Assembly: GCA_907165065.1 (NCBI GenBank)
Contig: OU015534.1
Location: 14,205,686-14,269,685, forward strand
Source of the DNA: Caprimulgus europaeus
Lineage: Eukaryota > Chordata > Aves > Caprimulgiformes > Caprimulgidae
DNA: 64,000 nucleotides
Direction: 5' to 3'
Of this stretch, positions 52,326 through 62,601 are shown piece after piece; within the stretch, counting starts at the first letter, position 1; each line of letters begins with the position of its first letter. A program made the translations under genes and the position numbers. Under the pieces are notes generated by a model. It was not told the origin of the DNA. It was given only the letters and a program-made list of their open reading frames with translations, and did no database searches.

Positions 52326-52852
52326 CTGGCTGGCTTCAGGTTGTGGAAAGCCTGAAACAGGACACTTTTCATGATCACTGTTATCATTTGGCTGCTACAC
52401 ATGTTGCAGCCATTACCACCATCGTATGTTCTAGCAGTCCTTTAAAATTAAGGTAAAGACCTAAGCAATGGTAAAAAGCAAGTAATCAAGAGAGAGTGTT
52501 GGATACCATTTTTTTAAATAAAAAGAGGAGGCAAGAGTAACAATTTACCCTGTGTTCAGCAGCTCCTCTCCGTCAGCTGTTCTCAGCTACATCCTTCTCT
52601 GTGGGCGGCTGGTTTTGGTTCTCTCCTCACCTAAACTCCATCTCTCTCCTTGCATGCTACTGGCTTGTCTGTCTGGAAAGGGTTTTCTTTTATTATAAAT
52701 TATGGTTGGGTACCTACATTCTCTGTATCCAAGTTTTTCTTTGGATCTAGGCTTCAGTTGCTTAATGAAGTTCACATGTCAAACCAGTGGTGGTAGAATC
52801 AGAAACAAATTGAGATTTCTAGATTTTTGTACTATGAGTTCAGATATAGTCT
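52326..52852. other. Noncoding DNA between LTR and CR1
   Basis: No gene recognised. The part at 52540-52680 is GC-elevated with a pyrimidine-rich character (CAGCAGCTCCTCTCCGTC, CTCTCTCCTTGC). It could be a remnant of another repeat but was not identified. Confidence 0.4.
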
Positions 52853-53050
52853 GAGATGAGACACAGGAACAGGTTGCCCAAGGAAGTTCTGGATGCCCCT
52901 TCCCTGGAAGTGTTTAAGGCCAGGTTGGAAGAGGCTTTGAGCAACCTGGTCTAGTGGGGGGGTGTCCCTGCTTATGGCAGAGGGGCTTGGAACTAGGTGA
53001 TCTTTAAGGTCCCTTCCAACCCAAACCATTCTGTGATTCTATGATTCTTT
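52853..53050 (+). mobile_element. CR1 LINE, 3'-end fragment
   Basis: The sequence runs GAGATGAGACACAGGAACAG, GGTTGCCCAAGGAAG, GGATGCCCCTTCCCTGGAAG, GGCCAGGTTGGAAGAGGC, TTTGAGCAACCTGGTCTAG, GGTGTCCCTGC, CTTGGAACTAGGTGATCTTT, CCCTTCCAACCCAAACC, and ends with TTCTGTGATTCTATGATTCT. This is the standard 3' untranslated end of avian CR1, including the terminal ATTCTRTG repeats that the CR1 reverse transcriptase uses for priming. It is severely 5'-truncated and has no ORF. The good preservation marks it as the younger CR1 copy here. No target-site duplication is obvious, which is normal for CR1. Confidence 0.95.
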
Positions 53051-53060
53051 TATTCTATGT

Positions 53061-54558
53061 ACATACATTATAAAAAATTATCTGCTTCAATAGCAAAGAT
53101 AGTGTGGATTTTTTCTTCTTCAGTCCTGTTCTTAGTGTTTATTACAGAAATACAGATTGAACAAGTGTGTTTTCTTCTTTTCCTCTTGGGAATAATAATT
53201 ATACATTGTCACTTTCCTTTCTTGCATGTTGTGCAAGATCTAGCCTCTATGCTTTGACACTACATCTTATATTTGTCTTAATCTGTTAAAGCCTAGGGTT
53301 CCTATTGCTAGTTTAGGTTTCAATTAACATTCTTAAACAGAACTAAAAATAGTAGCTGTCATGTTATATTTTTTTCCACCAGGAATCAAATGTCCTCCAC
53401 TGTGTCTAAAACGTAGTTCTTAGGACAATAATCACATACATTATTTCTCACTGAAAGAACAGGCACATTGCTTTGCTCTTTCTTCCATTCACTAAAAGGC
53501 ATTGCTGTTTATTTGCAGGTTTTTTTATACTAGATTGTGTGACTGATATGATAACAACATACTTCTACAAATCTGAAAGTTTATGGTTCTACCTAGGTTC
53601 TCCAAGCACTTAACGCAAGGTAGTTATGAGCTTCTGCCTCTGTGAAATTTTAACAGAAATTAAGCTCCCAGGAACAGATTTATCTTTAGGTATAATTATG
53701 TTTCATTTCCATAAGAGAAAAAAAGAACCTAAGATCATGACAACAGGGCTATTACTGTCCATTCATGCTCAATGACAAATCTATTATATATAGTTAAAAC
53801 AACTGCATTTTAACATTTTCTCACACCAATGATCTTGTCTCCTAGAAGAAAATATATTCAGCAGTCTTTGACTTTATTGGGCAAGGAGAATGAAAAGATG
53901 CAGTTGAAAAAGAACGGGATTGTTTTTAAAAATCTACTGTACTTTTTTCATTGAATAATCTACGAGGCACAGTAGCTGTTAGTTTATTTATGCCAAGAGT
54001 TCATTTATTTCCAAGGCTGTAAAAGTTAAGACTGACACTTTACAGGAAGCACAATAAAATGTCCCTTCTTTTTTTTTTTTTTTTTTTTAATTTTGGTTCA
54101 AAGTTGAAATGGAAGCAACAGATTTATCTGAAACTTTTTACTTGGAAATAAACAACAAAAAAATGAATATTTGATAGCTTTCAGGAAATTTGGATGATTC
54201 ATTTATAGCCAACTTCTCTTAACCTCTATGGGAACTTAATGGATTGTTTGAATGCCCTGAAGGTTATTTTACTTTTTACTTTTTTTTCCCCTATATATAT
54301 TCTGTGGAAAAAAACCCCTAAACAATAATATCATCTTTGTGATGTTTCTTTGGAGAGTTGGGAATGTAAAATGATGCTACTCTGTCTGATTTTATGATCA
54401 CTTCCTGAAAGGTGATAACAAGTCAAAGGTTTATTATAATGATATCTTTGAGTTGGCTTAGAAACATCAAAATCCAGACTGATAACTTAAAAGAGTTTTA
54501 AACAGCTGTGGCATTTTGAATTTTAAAAGAGCTCTGGCTTTGAAGAACACTTCTATGC
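53061..54558. other. Unique noncoding DNA
   Basis: No gene recognised. It contains a T20 run at 54069-54088. Confidence 0.5.
54069..54088. repeat. T20 homopolymer
   Basis: Twenty consecutive T. There is no recognised retroposon body on either side. Confidence 0.85.
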
Positions 54559-54582
54559 TTTTTTTTTTTTTTATGACTACAG

Positions 54583-54777
54583 AAAGGAAGGATATTTCAA
54601 ACTATGAGCTTATAATCACCAGGAATGTAACTGGACTGACAGGCCCGAAAAGTGAAATCTTCCGTTTGTCCATCAAACAGGTGCAGCAGTGCCAGCATCC
54701 TCCAGCTTATGTGGGACCAGTGCCTCAGAGCAAAGAGGCAGTCACCCTAGCTGCACTCCTGGAGACTGAAGAAAATG
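54583..54777 (+). CDS. Candidate isolated exon, product unknown
   Basis: A T14 polypyrimidine tract (54559-54572) and TATGACTACAG end at 54582; 195 bp with no in-frame stop follow, then GTAAAT, a usable splice donor. The exon would be symmetric (phase 1 at both ends) and would encode about 65 residues, starting with the end of a split codon, then RKDISNYELIITRN and ending ALLETEENG. Its GC is higher than the flanks. The same frame stays open upstream to about 54516 and stops soon after the donor. The peptide has one Cys, a Gln-rich stretch (KQVQQCQHPP) and one N-glycosylation sequon (NVT), but no domain was recognised. No partner exons were found, so it may be an exon of a large gene, a noncoding-RNA exon, an unannotated repeat, or chance. 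Confidence 0.22.
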
Positions 54778-55066
54778 GTAAATTTTAATTGCAAAAAACA
54801 GTAGAGGACTGAGAGTAGAAATTTTAAGGTTGTTCCTAAGTTTTTTTATTACTTACCTTAACTTACTCTGCACGTTTTGAATCTTGAAATCACACTCAAA
54901 ATTGTACCTCTCAAACAGTAAAGCCTTTCTTATATATATACATATTCACATACACAGTTTGCAGTAGCTAATTCATTGCGACTGCACAGTTCCCTATTAA
55001 ATAATACAGTACCTGCAGACATTAGAGATTAGTCAGTAAATCTGGTACATGTGATGCTAATAAAAG

Positions 55067-55130
55067 TCCACTGAATTCAGCTGTAAGGCTCCCATTGGCT
55101 TCACCAAGTTTTGAATCATGCCCTTCAGCA
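55067..55130. repeat. Probable ancient interspersed repeat fragment
   Basis: GTCCACTGAATTCAGCTG, CTCCCATTGGCTTCACC and TTTTGAATCATGCCCTTCAG resemble the well-known dispersed phrase CCCATTGACTTCARTGGGAG, then TTTTGAATCAGGCCCTTAG, of bird and reptile genomes. The match is by eye. Confidence 0.4.
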
Positions 55131-55950
55131 GTTACATGCACCTACACACACACACAGAAAGATGTTGATTAAGGAATTGTTTATGGATTGTAAGGAGAAC
55201 TTCTTTATAAATTCATAAGTCATTTTGCACCTTCTAACTCTTCTCCTGGACTGGTGAAATGATCAAGATTTACTGGCATTCTTGAAGTTCAGAAAAATAC
55301 TAAAGCTTCTTCAAATGGTTTCTGCAGGGAACAGCCATGCACTTAATCAGTCCAGGAAATGCAAAGGTTTAGAACAGCCTAATGCCTATATCTGGCAGTA
55401 ATCAAAGAAGTCTATTGAAAAAGGAGGGTATGGAAAATAGGGGTAGTACGGGGAGAGAGAGAGGTAGAGGTGGAGGAAAGAGGAGAGGGGGAACTAAATG
55501 TGCCTACTGTGGCTTAAAACACAATAATTTAATTGTCACTATGCAATCAATAATGTAACAGTGTGAAGGGAGCATGACAAACATAGATTTACTTTGTCTT
55601 AAATGGTATGTACTAAATTAATGTTCCCTAAACTGAACAAGATTGACTAGTAAATTAGAAGAAAAATTGATGTTATTTTAAATTTTCTGCTTACCTACAG
55701 AAAAGACACTTATTTGCAAGAAGAAAAATGGAAAATTGCTTCTTTTTCTCAGGCACTCATTTTTTCCAGTTGTCCCAAACAGAAGCAATAGGCATATCCT
55801 AAAGCAACAGTATGATTCTTTAGGCATCCTGCTGTAGAGAATCAAATCAGTATGGTCATCACGTTGATATGAATGGATTTCACAGGATCAGACCTTACCA
55901 TCTAATGTTCACTTAGAAATGCGGTGAAATATGAGAAATATAAAGCAGCA

Positions 55951-56022
55951 TAGACCCCAATACTGCACGGATAGAGTCTTACATCTTCACATAAATGTGC
56001 TAAAGTTAACAGGGAACCCTGA
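55951..56022. repeat. Probable ancient interspersed repeat fragment
   Basis: CCCAATACTGCACGGATAGA, GTCTTACATCTTCACATAAA and TGTGCTAAAGTTAACAGGGA resemble another part of the same class of old bird/reptile repeats (CCTGCAAT..., ACTTAC..., GTGC...AAGTCAAYAGG). It may belong with the 55067 copy as one interrupted element. A third hint, GCTGAAGTCAATGAGAAT, lies near 57338-57355. Confidence 0.35.
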
Positions 56023-56831
56023 GAGAAATTAATTTCATCTTTGCAGATACTGAATGCTCAGCCAAAGTTTGTAATTGGTTGTGATGATGCAGGCAACCTG
56101 TAGTATATTGGCTTCTATATGAATTTTAAATGAAAATGATCAAACAGTGCAGAAAGTGCCATGAGACAGCAATACATTCTCATTACTATCCCAGCCTCTG
56201 TATAAGCTTGTATATTTATAATATTGTTTGTTTCAGTTGAGGCAAATTCCCTTCTTCTGGACATGGTAAATGAGGAGATTTAATGCAAGAACATTTAGAT
56301 GCCAAACAATTTGGGATGTTAGTTATGTATTCTCTTTGTCATCGGGAAATCAAGAAATAAAGTGAAAAAGTTATACAGACTACCCTACATTTTGCCTTTT
56401 AAAAACTGAATAAGCAAGACCTTATTTGCATTCCCTTTGGCTTCACTGAGAATATATTAGCAAGCAGATATAATCTAGACAGAAGAGACTTAATCCTGGA
56501 ACAGCTTATTTATTAACACAGAATTAAAAAAAAAACCTGCTTATTTTTATCTTTACTTTTGCTTGGCCAAGATCCAAATTCAGAAAGTAATTCTAGTTCT
56601 TTCAATCTAGGGACATCCTTTCTGCACTTAACTTTTTTCTGCTGGATTCTTTAAGTCAGTATCCTCAAAAAACCATTTTTTTCTAGGATTCATTCAGTGT
56701 CAGGAATCTGAGCAACCACCCCTCAAACCTTATACTACCAAATACCAGCAGGGCAACTGAGCTCTATGAGTTTGAATAAAGAACAAATGCCATTTGTGCA
56801 AGAAGGACCAAAAATTCAAGCCACACTTCTT

Positions 56832-56860
56832 TAAAAACAAAAACAAAATAAAACAAACAA
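56832..56860. repeat. A/C-rich low-complexity tract
   Basis: AAAAACAAAAACAAAATAAA then ACAAACAA. Same general type as the other A/C tracts. Confidence 0.7.
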
Positions 56861-59454
56861 TTGCAAAAGATAATGAGATTGATACACTGGTTCATACAAT
56901 TGTTTCTAATACAACTGAGGGAAGATGATAGAATTTTGTTTCATTAGAAAAGATTGGGATGCCTCCTTTCTCACATGCCAGCCTAAAATGCTATGGAAAT
57001 GAATTTTCTCTGGAAATACCTTCATATATGAGAATGGGATTTACTAAATTTCTTGTTAAGATGAAGCTACTAATTGTGTTTTTCACAGAAAAAAAATATA
57101 AGATATGTGCATTGTGCTGAAAGGCCAAGTATAACTTGAAAACTGCTGGAAAAGATACAGGGTTGGTAAATTGAGAAATTTATCAACCTGTTTTGGCACC
57201 TCTACTCATCATTTGGCTTAGTATTTGAAGTTGCTTTTATGTGAATACTTTTTTTTAATAAACTTTGCATGGAGTGGGCTGTATTTTGCATTCTTACAGT
57301 TCAAAATCCTACTTCTAAAATAAAACTACAAGTAATTGCTGAAGTCAATGAGAATTCAAAAGTGCAAAATAATGGATTTTGGAATAACTGGATGGTCATA
57401 TGTTCACAGCCTTGTTTCTCATTCTTGAGATGAATTCTTTTCACAAGGGAGCATCTGTATTGGCTGCATTTTGTGAATTCTGTTTTCCCTGCAGAAACAG
57501 CAAAATTATCTCTGACCAAAACTAAAGCCATTGTCTAGAAATTCTGAAACAGTGTCAGCTGTTATAGATAGTTGAAAGACTTCTCAGTGTAAATTTGTTT
57601 ATAGGACATAGTTCACAAAATTCAGGGCTTCATATAGAGATTTCACATTATACCTGTAAATAAACAAAGTCCAGAATGTATTTTTTAGGAAAATACGTGT
57701 GTAGACCTTTAGAGGTGAAAAAGTATATTTTCCACGTTTCCATAAACAGTTTGCATAAATCTCCACAGCTAGAAAACCTTAAAATCTCCCCAATGATGCT
57801 AAGTTACTCACTTGCATGTCAAGTTTCTGCAGTGAATCTGAAATGAAATAAATAGGGTCTCTACCACAAACTGATAACAAATGCAGGAAAAAAGGTGCTC
57901 AAAAGCTGCCAAAAGACAAACATAGGGAAAGTATGTTTATTCTCTCTATCAGGGGCCATCCTCAGGATTTGATTAACCTTCAATTTGCATAGAAAGTGTG
58001 CAAGTGTGAACTAAAATATTGTCTTCTTTTGCCTGTGAGACCTACTCCGTCTTAAATGCCCAAGAATAATGATAGAAGAGGTTTCTGAGGCCTGTTAGAA
58101 AAACTTACCCAAGCAAGACCTTGTGGCCTAGCACAAACTGTCGCTCTCATCCTGTGACATGCCTCCTGCAAAATAGGTCAGGGTCAGGTAATAAACTTAA
58201 ACAGAGCTTCTCTAGAGATGCCCCAAAATTCTTTCATATCTATTCTGAATTCTACCACCTAACAAAATATAGAAAGGAACTGATTGACTTTTGTTTGAGT
58301 ATATGAACTATCATGTCTCCTTTGGGCTTTATACAAACAGTGTAAGAAATTATCTTGGAACTTGGATGAAGGAGACATTTATTGTGACTAGTGGAAGTAT
58401 ACCTGTTGGTTAAATCAATGGAAAATATGTAAAATAGTGCAAGCAATTCCTGACCAGAAAATGCCCTTGCTAAATGCTTTTGTCATGGAGACAGAAGCAC
58501 ATCACAAGTGTCTTGAGCAGCTGACACTCAAGAACAATTATCCAAACAGATGTTGAGGAGAAGCAGAGACTAATAACAGTAGCATCTCCAGGTCTTCAAG
58601 CTACTCTGTCTGCTGGGCTTCCTGTGTCCTTGATCCACTCAAGAAAAAGAAGACATTTCCTTTATGTCCTCACAAATTTGGCTATATGGTCCTCTGCCCT
58701 TCAGATAGCAGACATGTCTACCTGTCTGAATGTGAAGAAGTGTGAGTAAGAGTTTTCTGCAAATCTTTGATACTAGCCCAATAATTTAGGTTATCTAGCA
58801 CTACTAGAATGAAATTGGAATGTCTCAGATGTTCCCCTGGGAAAGACTTTGAGTGACTGCTACACTTTGTGAGCTACTGCTCCTCCAGCCCTACCACATT
58901 CCTCTAATGCTGCCGTTATTACCAGTGGCTGTCCAAGACCTTGAGAAGGAGAGACAAAGAATAATATAAATCATTGACAGCTGCTGGCTCTTCATGTTGT
59001 TAAGATCCGTGTCAGACTGCACTTTGACTAATAGTGGAATATGTCTAGTAGGAGCTTTCATCCCTCAGAACCCAGACAGGAGTCTTCTAGGTCTTCTAGC
59101 AGCAGTAGAACTAGGTGATAAAGCTGCTCCCATCAACATGTGAAGTAGCTCTGGTTTGCATTACTTTAACCTTCTACATAAGGATAATCCCAGGAGGAAG
59201 GTGAAGGAGAGCACGCAGCTGCAGATTCTCCTGTCCATTTTGGCAATCCCCAGTCCCTACCTGAGCCCCTACAAAGCTGTGAGTGCCAGGACAAAGTAGA
59301 AGAGGAAAGTGGTGACCTTAGAGGTGATGCTGGGTGTGTCTGAACTCTACCCATCCAGCTTTCAAAAAGCATGTCGGAAAACAGTGTTCCCAAGTATTTG
59401 AAACCAGACCAAACAAAACTGTGGAAAATGTATTATAGGGAACAATTATGTGCT

Positions 59455-59520
59455 ACTAGAGGATTGGATTAGATGACCTAATAGGACTTTTCCATTTCTG
59501 ATTTCTTTGATTCTTTGATT
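59455..59520 (+). mobile_element. Weak CR1-type 3' tail
   Basis: GGATTGGATTAGATGACCTA, GGACTTTTCC and the terminal TGATTTCTTTGATTCTTTGA match the layout of a CR1 3' end (GGATTAGATGACCT, GGTCCYTTCC, then ATTCTATG-type repeats). The terminal repeat unit here reads ATTCTTTG, so this is a diverged copy or a different CR1 subfamily. The 5' limit is not clear. Confidence 0.55.
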
Positions 59521-62518
59521 TACATTTCCAAATCCTTTGGTCCCTGAGGAAGAACAGTGAAAAGGAGTTGACATGATCAAACACTTAGTAACACTACTTT
59601 TTTAACTTTTAGCAGAATATTTTTCAGTAACTGTTTGCCAGACATGTAAAAAATGCCACAGAACTATGTGTATTACATTGTGAAATATTAATGCTGGCTG
59701 GAAGTGCAAGGCTGATGTTGGAACTAAGTAAAAAACTGTGCATTTGACTATGCCAGTGAAAGCCAAGATGACAGGTTTTATTTTAATTTAATAAAATCTG
59801 AAGGTAGTACTGTGGAAATCTGGCCAAGACTGCCTGGCAGACTGCCTTGAAGGGAATCATTGATAGTCCCCTTTCCTTTTACTTTATTAGGTTCACCATT
59901 TTCCTCCACTTAACATAAAAGAAGTAATTTTCCAAATAGCAGGATTCCTCAGTTGTTTTATCCTGCTCATCTAACATCCACATTTTATAAATTGTTTCCT
60001 TGAAATTAGGGTCCCTAAAACTCGCAGCATGAACAATCTGCATTTTACAAAGAGATTTCTTTTCTAAATTAAATATGATATTGAAAGTCAGAAGCACCAT
60101 TTAATTACATGCCACTGTGGAGAGGTGAATGGAGAGTAGTAAATACTCTTGAGACCTTGAGGGACATTTCTAAAACTGTTGGGTTTAAGATTTGTTTTTT
60201 TCTTTTTCCTCTATAAAATTGTAGGGATGGGAGACTATCAAACTGAAGCATAGATTAAGAACCATTTGTTGTAAACCAGTCTTCTAATTGACTAGTCAAT
60301 AAATAGTGTTACATTTTTAGTTATGAAATCAGCAGTACAAATTAGCAGGAATACTAACACAGAATAATCAAGGCCAGGCAAAATGCATTTTAGTCCTTAT
60401 TCATGTCTTATCTGATCCTCTTCATTTTATTTCTCCTAACAAAGGAGTTACAGCACCTTCCCACCCAATGACACTGATGCTACTCATAATCTTATCCCAG
60501 AGGTTTACAGCTTCCTGTAACCCCCAGCTGTATTGCAGATTTATTTTATACAAGTCAGCAGTTTCTAATCTACCTCATGCCCAAAACATTCACCTCAATA
60601 TCTGCTGTATTAGGTTTCCCATCCTAGAATCTATGTGTTCTTTCTGAAGTTCCAGTCAGGAATGTTGTTTCCCTTAAGTAAGGAAGCTCATATGAATGTG
60701 CTTAAGAAATTCCTCCCCCTTTTCTGAATACTTTATCCTAGGAAGTCTTAAGAACTATATAAGACAGTGAAATATCTGGACAAGACTTATTCTCAAACCT
60801 GTCTCACAGACCTTTACGTCATCCTATCACCCTTTTTCTTTAGTATCCTTTTAGAAATCCACTCTCAGAAGGGAGCATCCAAGTGTCTTATACTTATCTG
60901 ACCCTGAGAAAGTTATAATTATACTCCTAATTTAAGAGACTTTTTTTGGTTGGAAAGTGTATTCCACAAAAACATAAAAAAGACAGTGCAATGGCATCTT
61001 CAAGGTCTGTGGACTATCTCTAGTAGAAGGTGAAGAGGAAGCAAACCTGCATTCTACAGCCTGGAGTCTTGCTCCAGTAACTAGTTTGGCAGTAAATTGA
61101 GTAACTGGAATGGCTGAATCAATTTGTTCACACTGAATTCATTAAGCCTCAGATGACAGCCTGTGGGCAGGGTCCTCAGTCCTGTGAGGTTTGATATGTT
61201 TATTCATATTGATGGAGTCACCAGCGGTGAGCAGTTTTACTATTCATTGCAATTGTTCTTTGTAATAAAAAATAATGTGCTTCCTCAGATCTTTCATTTT
61301 GTTTCAGTTAGCCAGAATATGTGGACTTAATAACCATTTACAACATTGATTCCAATCTGGATGAAAATCCTTACAACCAAAATTAAGCCATTGCGTGGCA
61401 TTATCTCTCCGACATCATGATACATGCTGTATTGAACCTTGCAATGCTTCATAGCCAACATAATGGGATGACACAACTGAAATTGAATAAGGAACAGACT
61501 TCTTGTAATTAAATTGCAGCTATCAGTGTGAATACCATCTATCTAATACACAGCACACAAAGTGAATGGAAGCATGCAAACGTGTTTGTAGTGTTTACAG
61601 CAAACCAATTAAGACTTCGGGTTCCCTATTAGCAGCAATATCACTCACTATTTAAGCCATAAGCAACTTCCTTCGGTGCTCTGTATTCTAAGTGCACACA
61701 AGAGAGGACTCTCTGTCTGACTTTGACCATATCAGCTAGCAGCAAATGATTCCAAAGAAAATTTAATTCCTTCATATCTAAATTTTAATTATGGTTCTTT
61801 ACTTTCCAGTAATTTTAAGAAGATAGACCCTTAGTATAAGTTGTCATAACTTTGCTGACGTCAGTCACAATTACTAGTATCTGAGAACTTGGCCCAAGGC
61901 CACAATTTTTAAGTTACAAGTTTTAGAAAAATGCAACCAGAGTTTAAGAACAGATAAGAAAATGCTAAATTTAATAAGGTGAAAACAACATATTCCACAT
62001 GTATTATGCTTTAGACATTGTAAAACTCAGTAGTAGCAGCAAGCTGATATATACTCTCCACCACTATGGTCAAAATCTAGCCTGTATAAAAAGCAAAATA
62101 TTTTCTACTATAGCCATGAAAGCATTTACAATAATTGCCTCTTTCTGCTCTTCCCCCACAAATCTATAAAAAACAAGTGCTGCCTCAGGAAAGAGGCCAA
62201 ATTAATAAAAATTGCTATCTTCAATTACTTGGAAGGGATAAAACTTATCAGGATGACAATGAAAAACAGACAGATACAACTTTTGATAATGCTTGGATAC
62301 TTGGATCTGATCAAGAGTATCTAAGTTGAATGAATAAGTTTTATTACCTGTGTTTGTGAGAAGTCAAGCTGGCTTGGGAACTAGGTATTTTGTGCACACT
62401 GACTGTGAAAGATAATCCACAGTGTGGTGTAACAAACACAGTGTGATACATTTATTGTGGGGAAGTATTGGGTTTCCTGTAATAACCATCTGGTAACTTC
62501 CATGACTTCACCTTGAAA
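59521..62518. other. Unique noncoding DNA
   Basis: No gene recognised. The part at about 61290-61720 has few homopolymers and several homeodomain-type words (GTAATTAAATTGC, CCAATTAAG, TAATGGGATGAC) and could be conserved noncoding DNA, judged only from texture. Confidence 0.45.
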
Positions 62519-62543
62519 TAATATATACATATACATACATACA

Positions 62544-62600
<57 letters not shown>
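62519..62600. repeat. Compound microsatellite (ATAC)n-(AT)n
   Basis: An ATATATACATATAC lead-in is followed by about ten ATAC units (62531-62570) and then fourteen AT units (62571-62598). The pure runs predict high length polymorphism. The minus-strand frame reading Met-Tyr-Val-Cys repeats is an artefact of this array. Confidence 0.95.

Positions 62601-62601
<1 letters not shown>

Larger units (their letters stand above)
54778..59454. other. Mostly unique noncoding DNA
   Basis: Apart from ancient-repeat fragments (55067-55130, 55951-56022) and a short A/C tract, nothing was recognised. A (CA)n-type stretch of 15 bases lies near 55144-55158, and a purine-rich GA stretch at about 55450-55492. 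The part at 58560-59380 is GC-elevated and ends against a weak CR1-like tail, so it may be a degraded LINE body, but no reverse transcriptase motif was found. Confidence 0.45.

Noticed and set aside
52832-53029. 65-codon minus-strand frame
   Set aside because: It is antisense to the CR1 3' untranslated end, a noncoding part of the element.
59166-59393. 75-codon Ser/Pro-rich minus-strand frame
   Set aside because: Lies in GC-elevated DNA where stops are rarer; no domain and no exon signals found.
62381-62572. Minus-strand frame with repeated Met-Tyr-Val-Cys
   Set aside because: It is the translation of the (ATAC)n microsatellite, not a protein.
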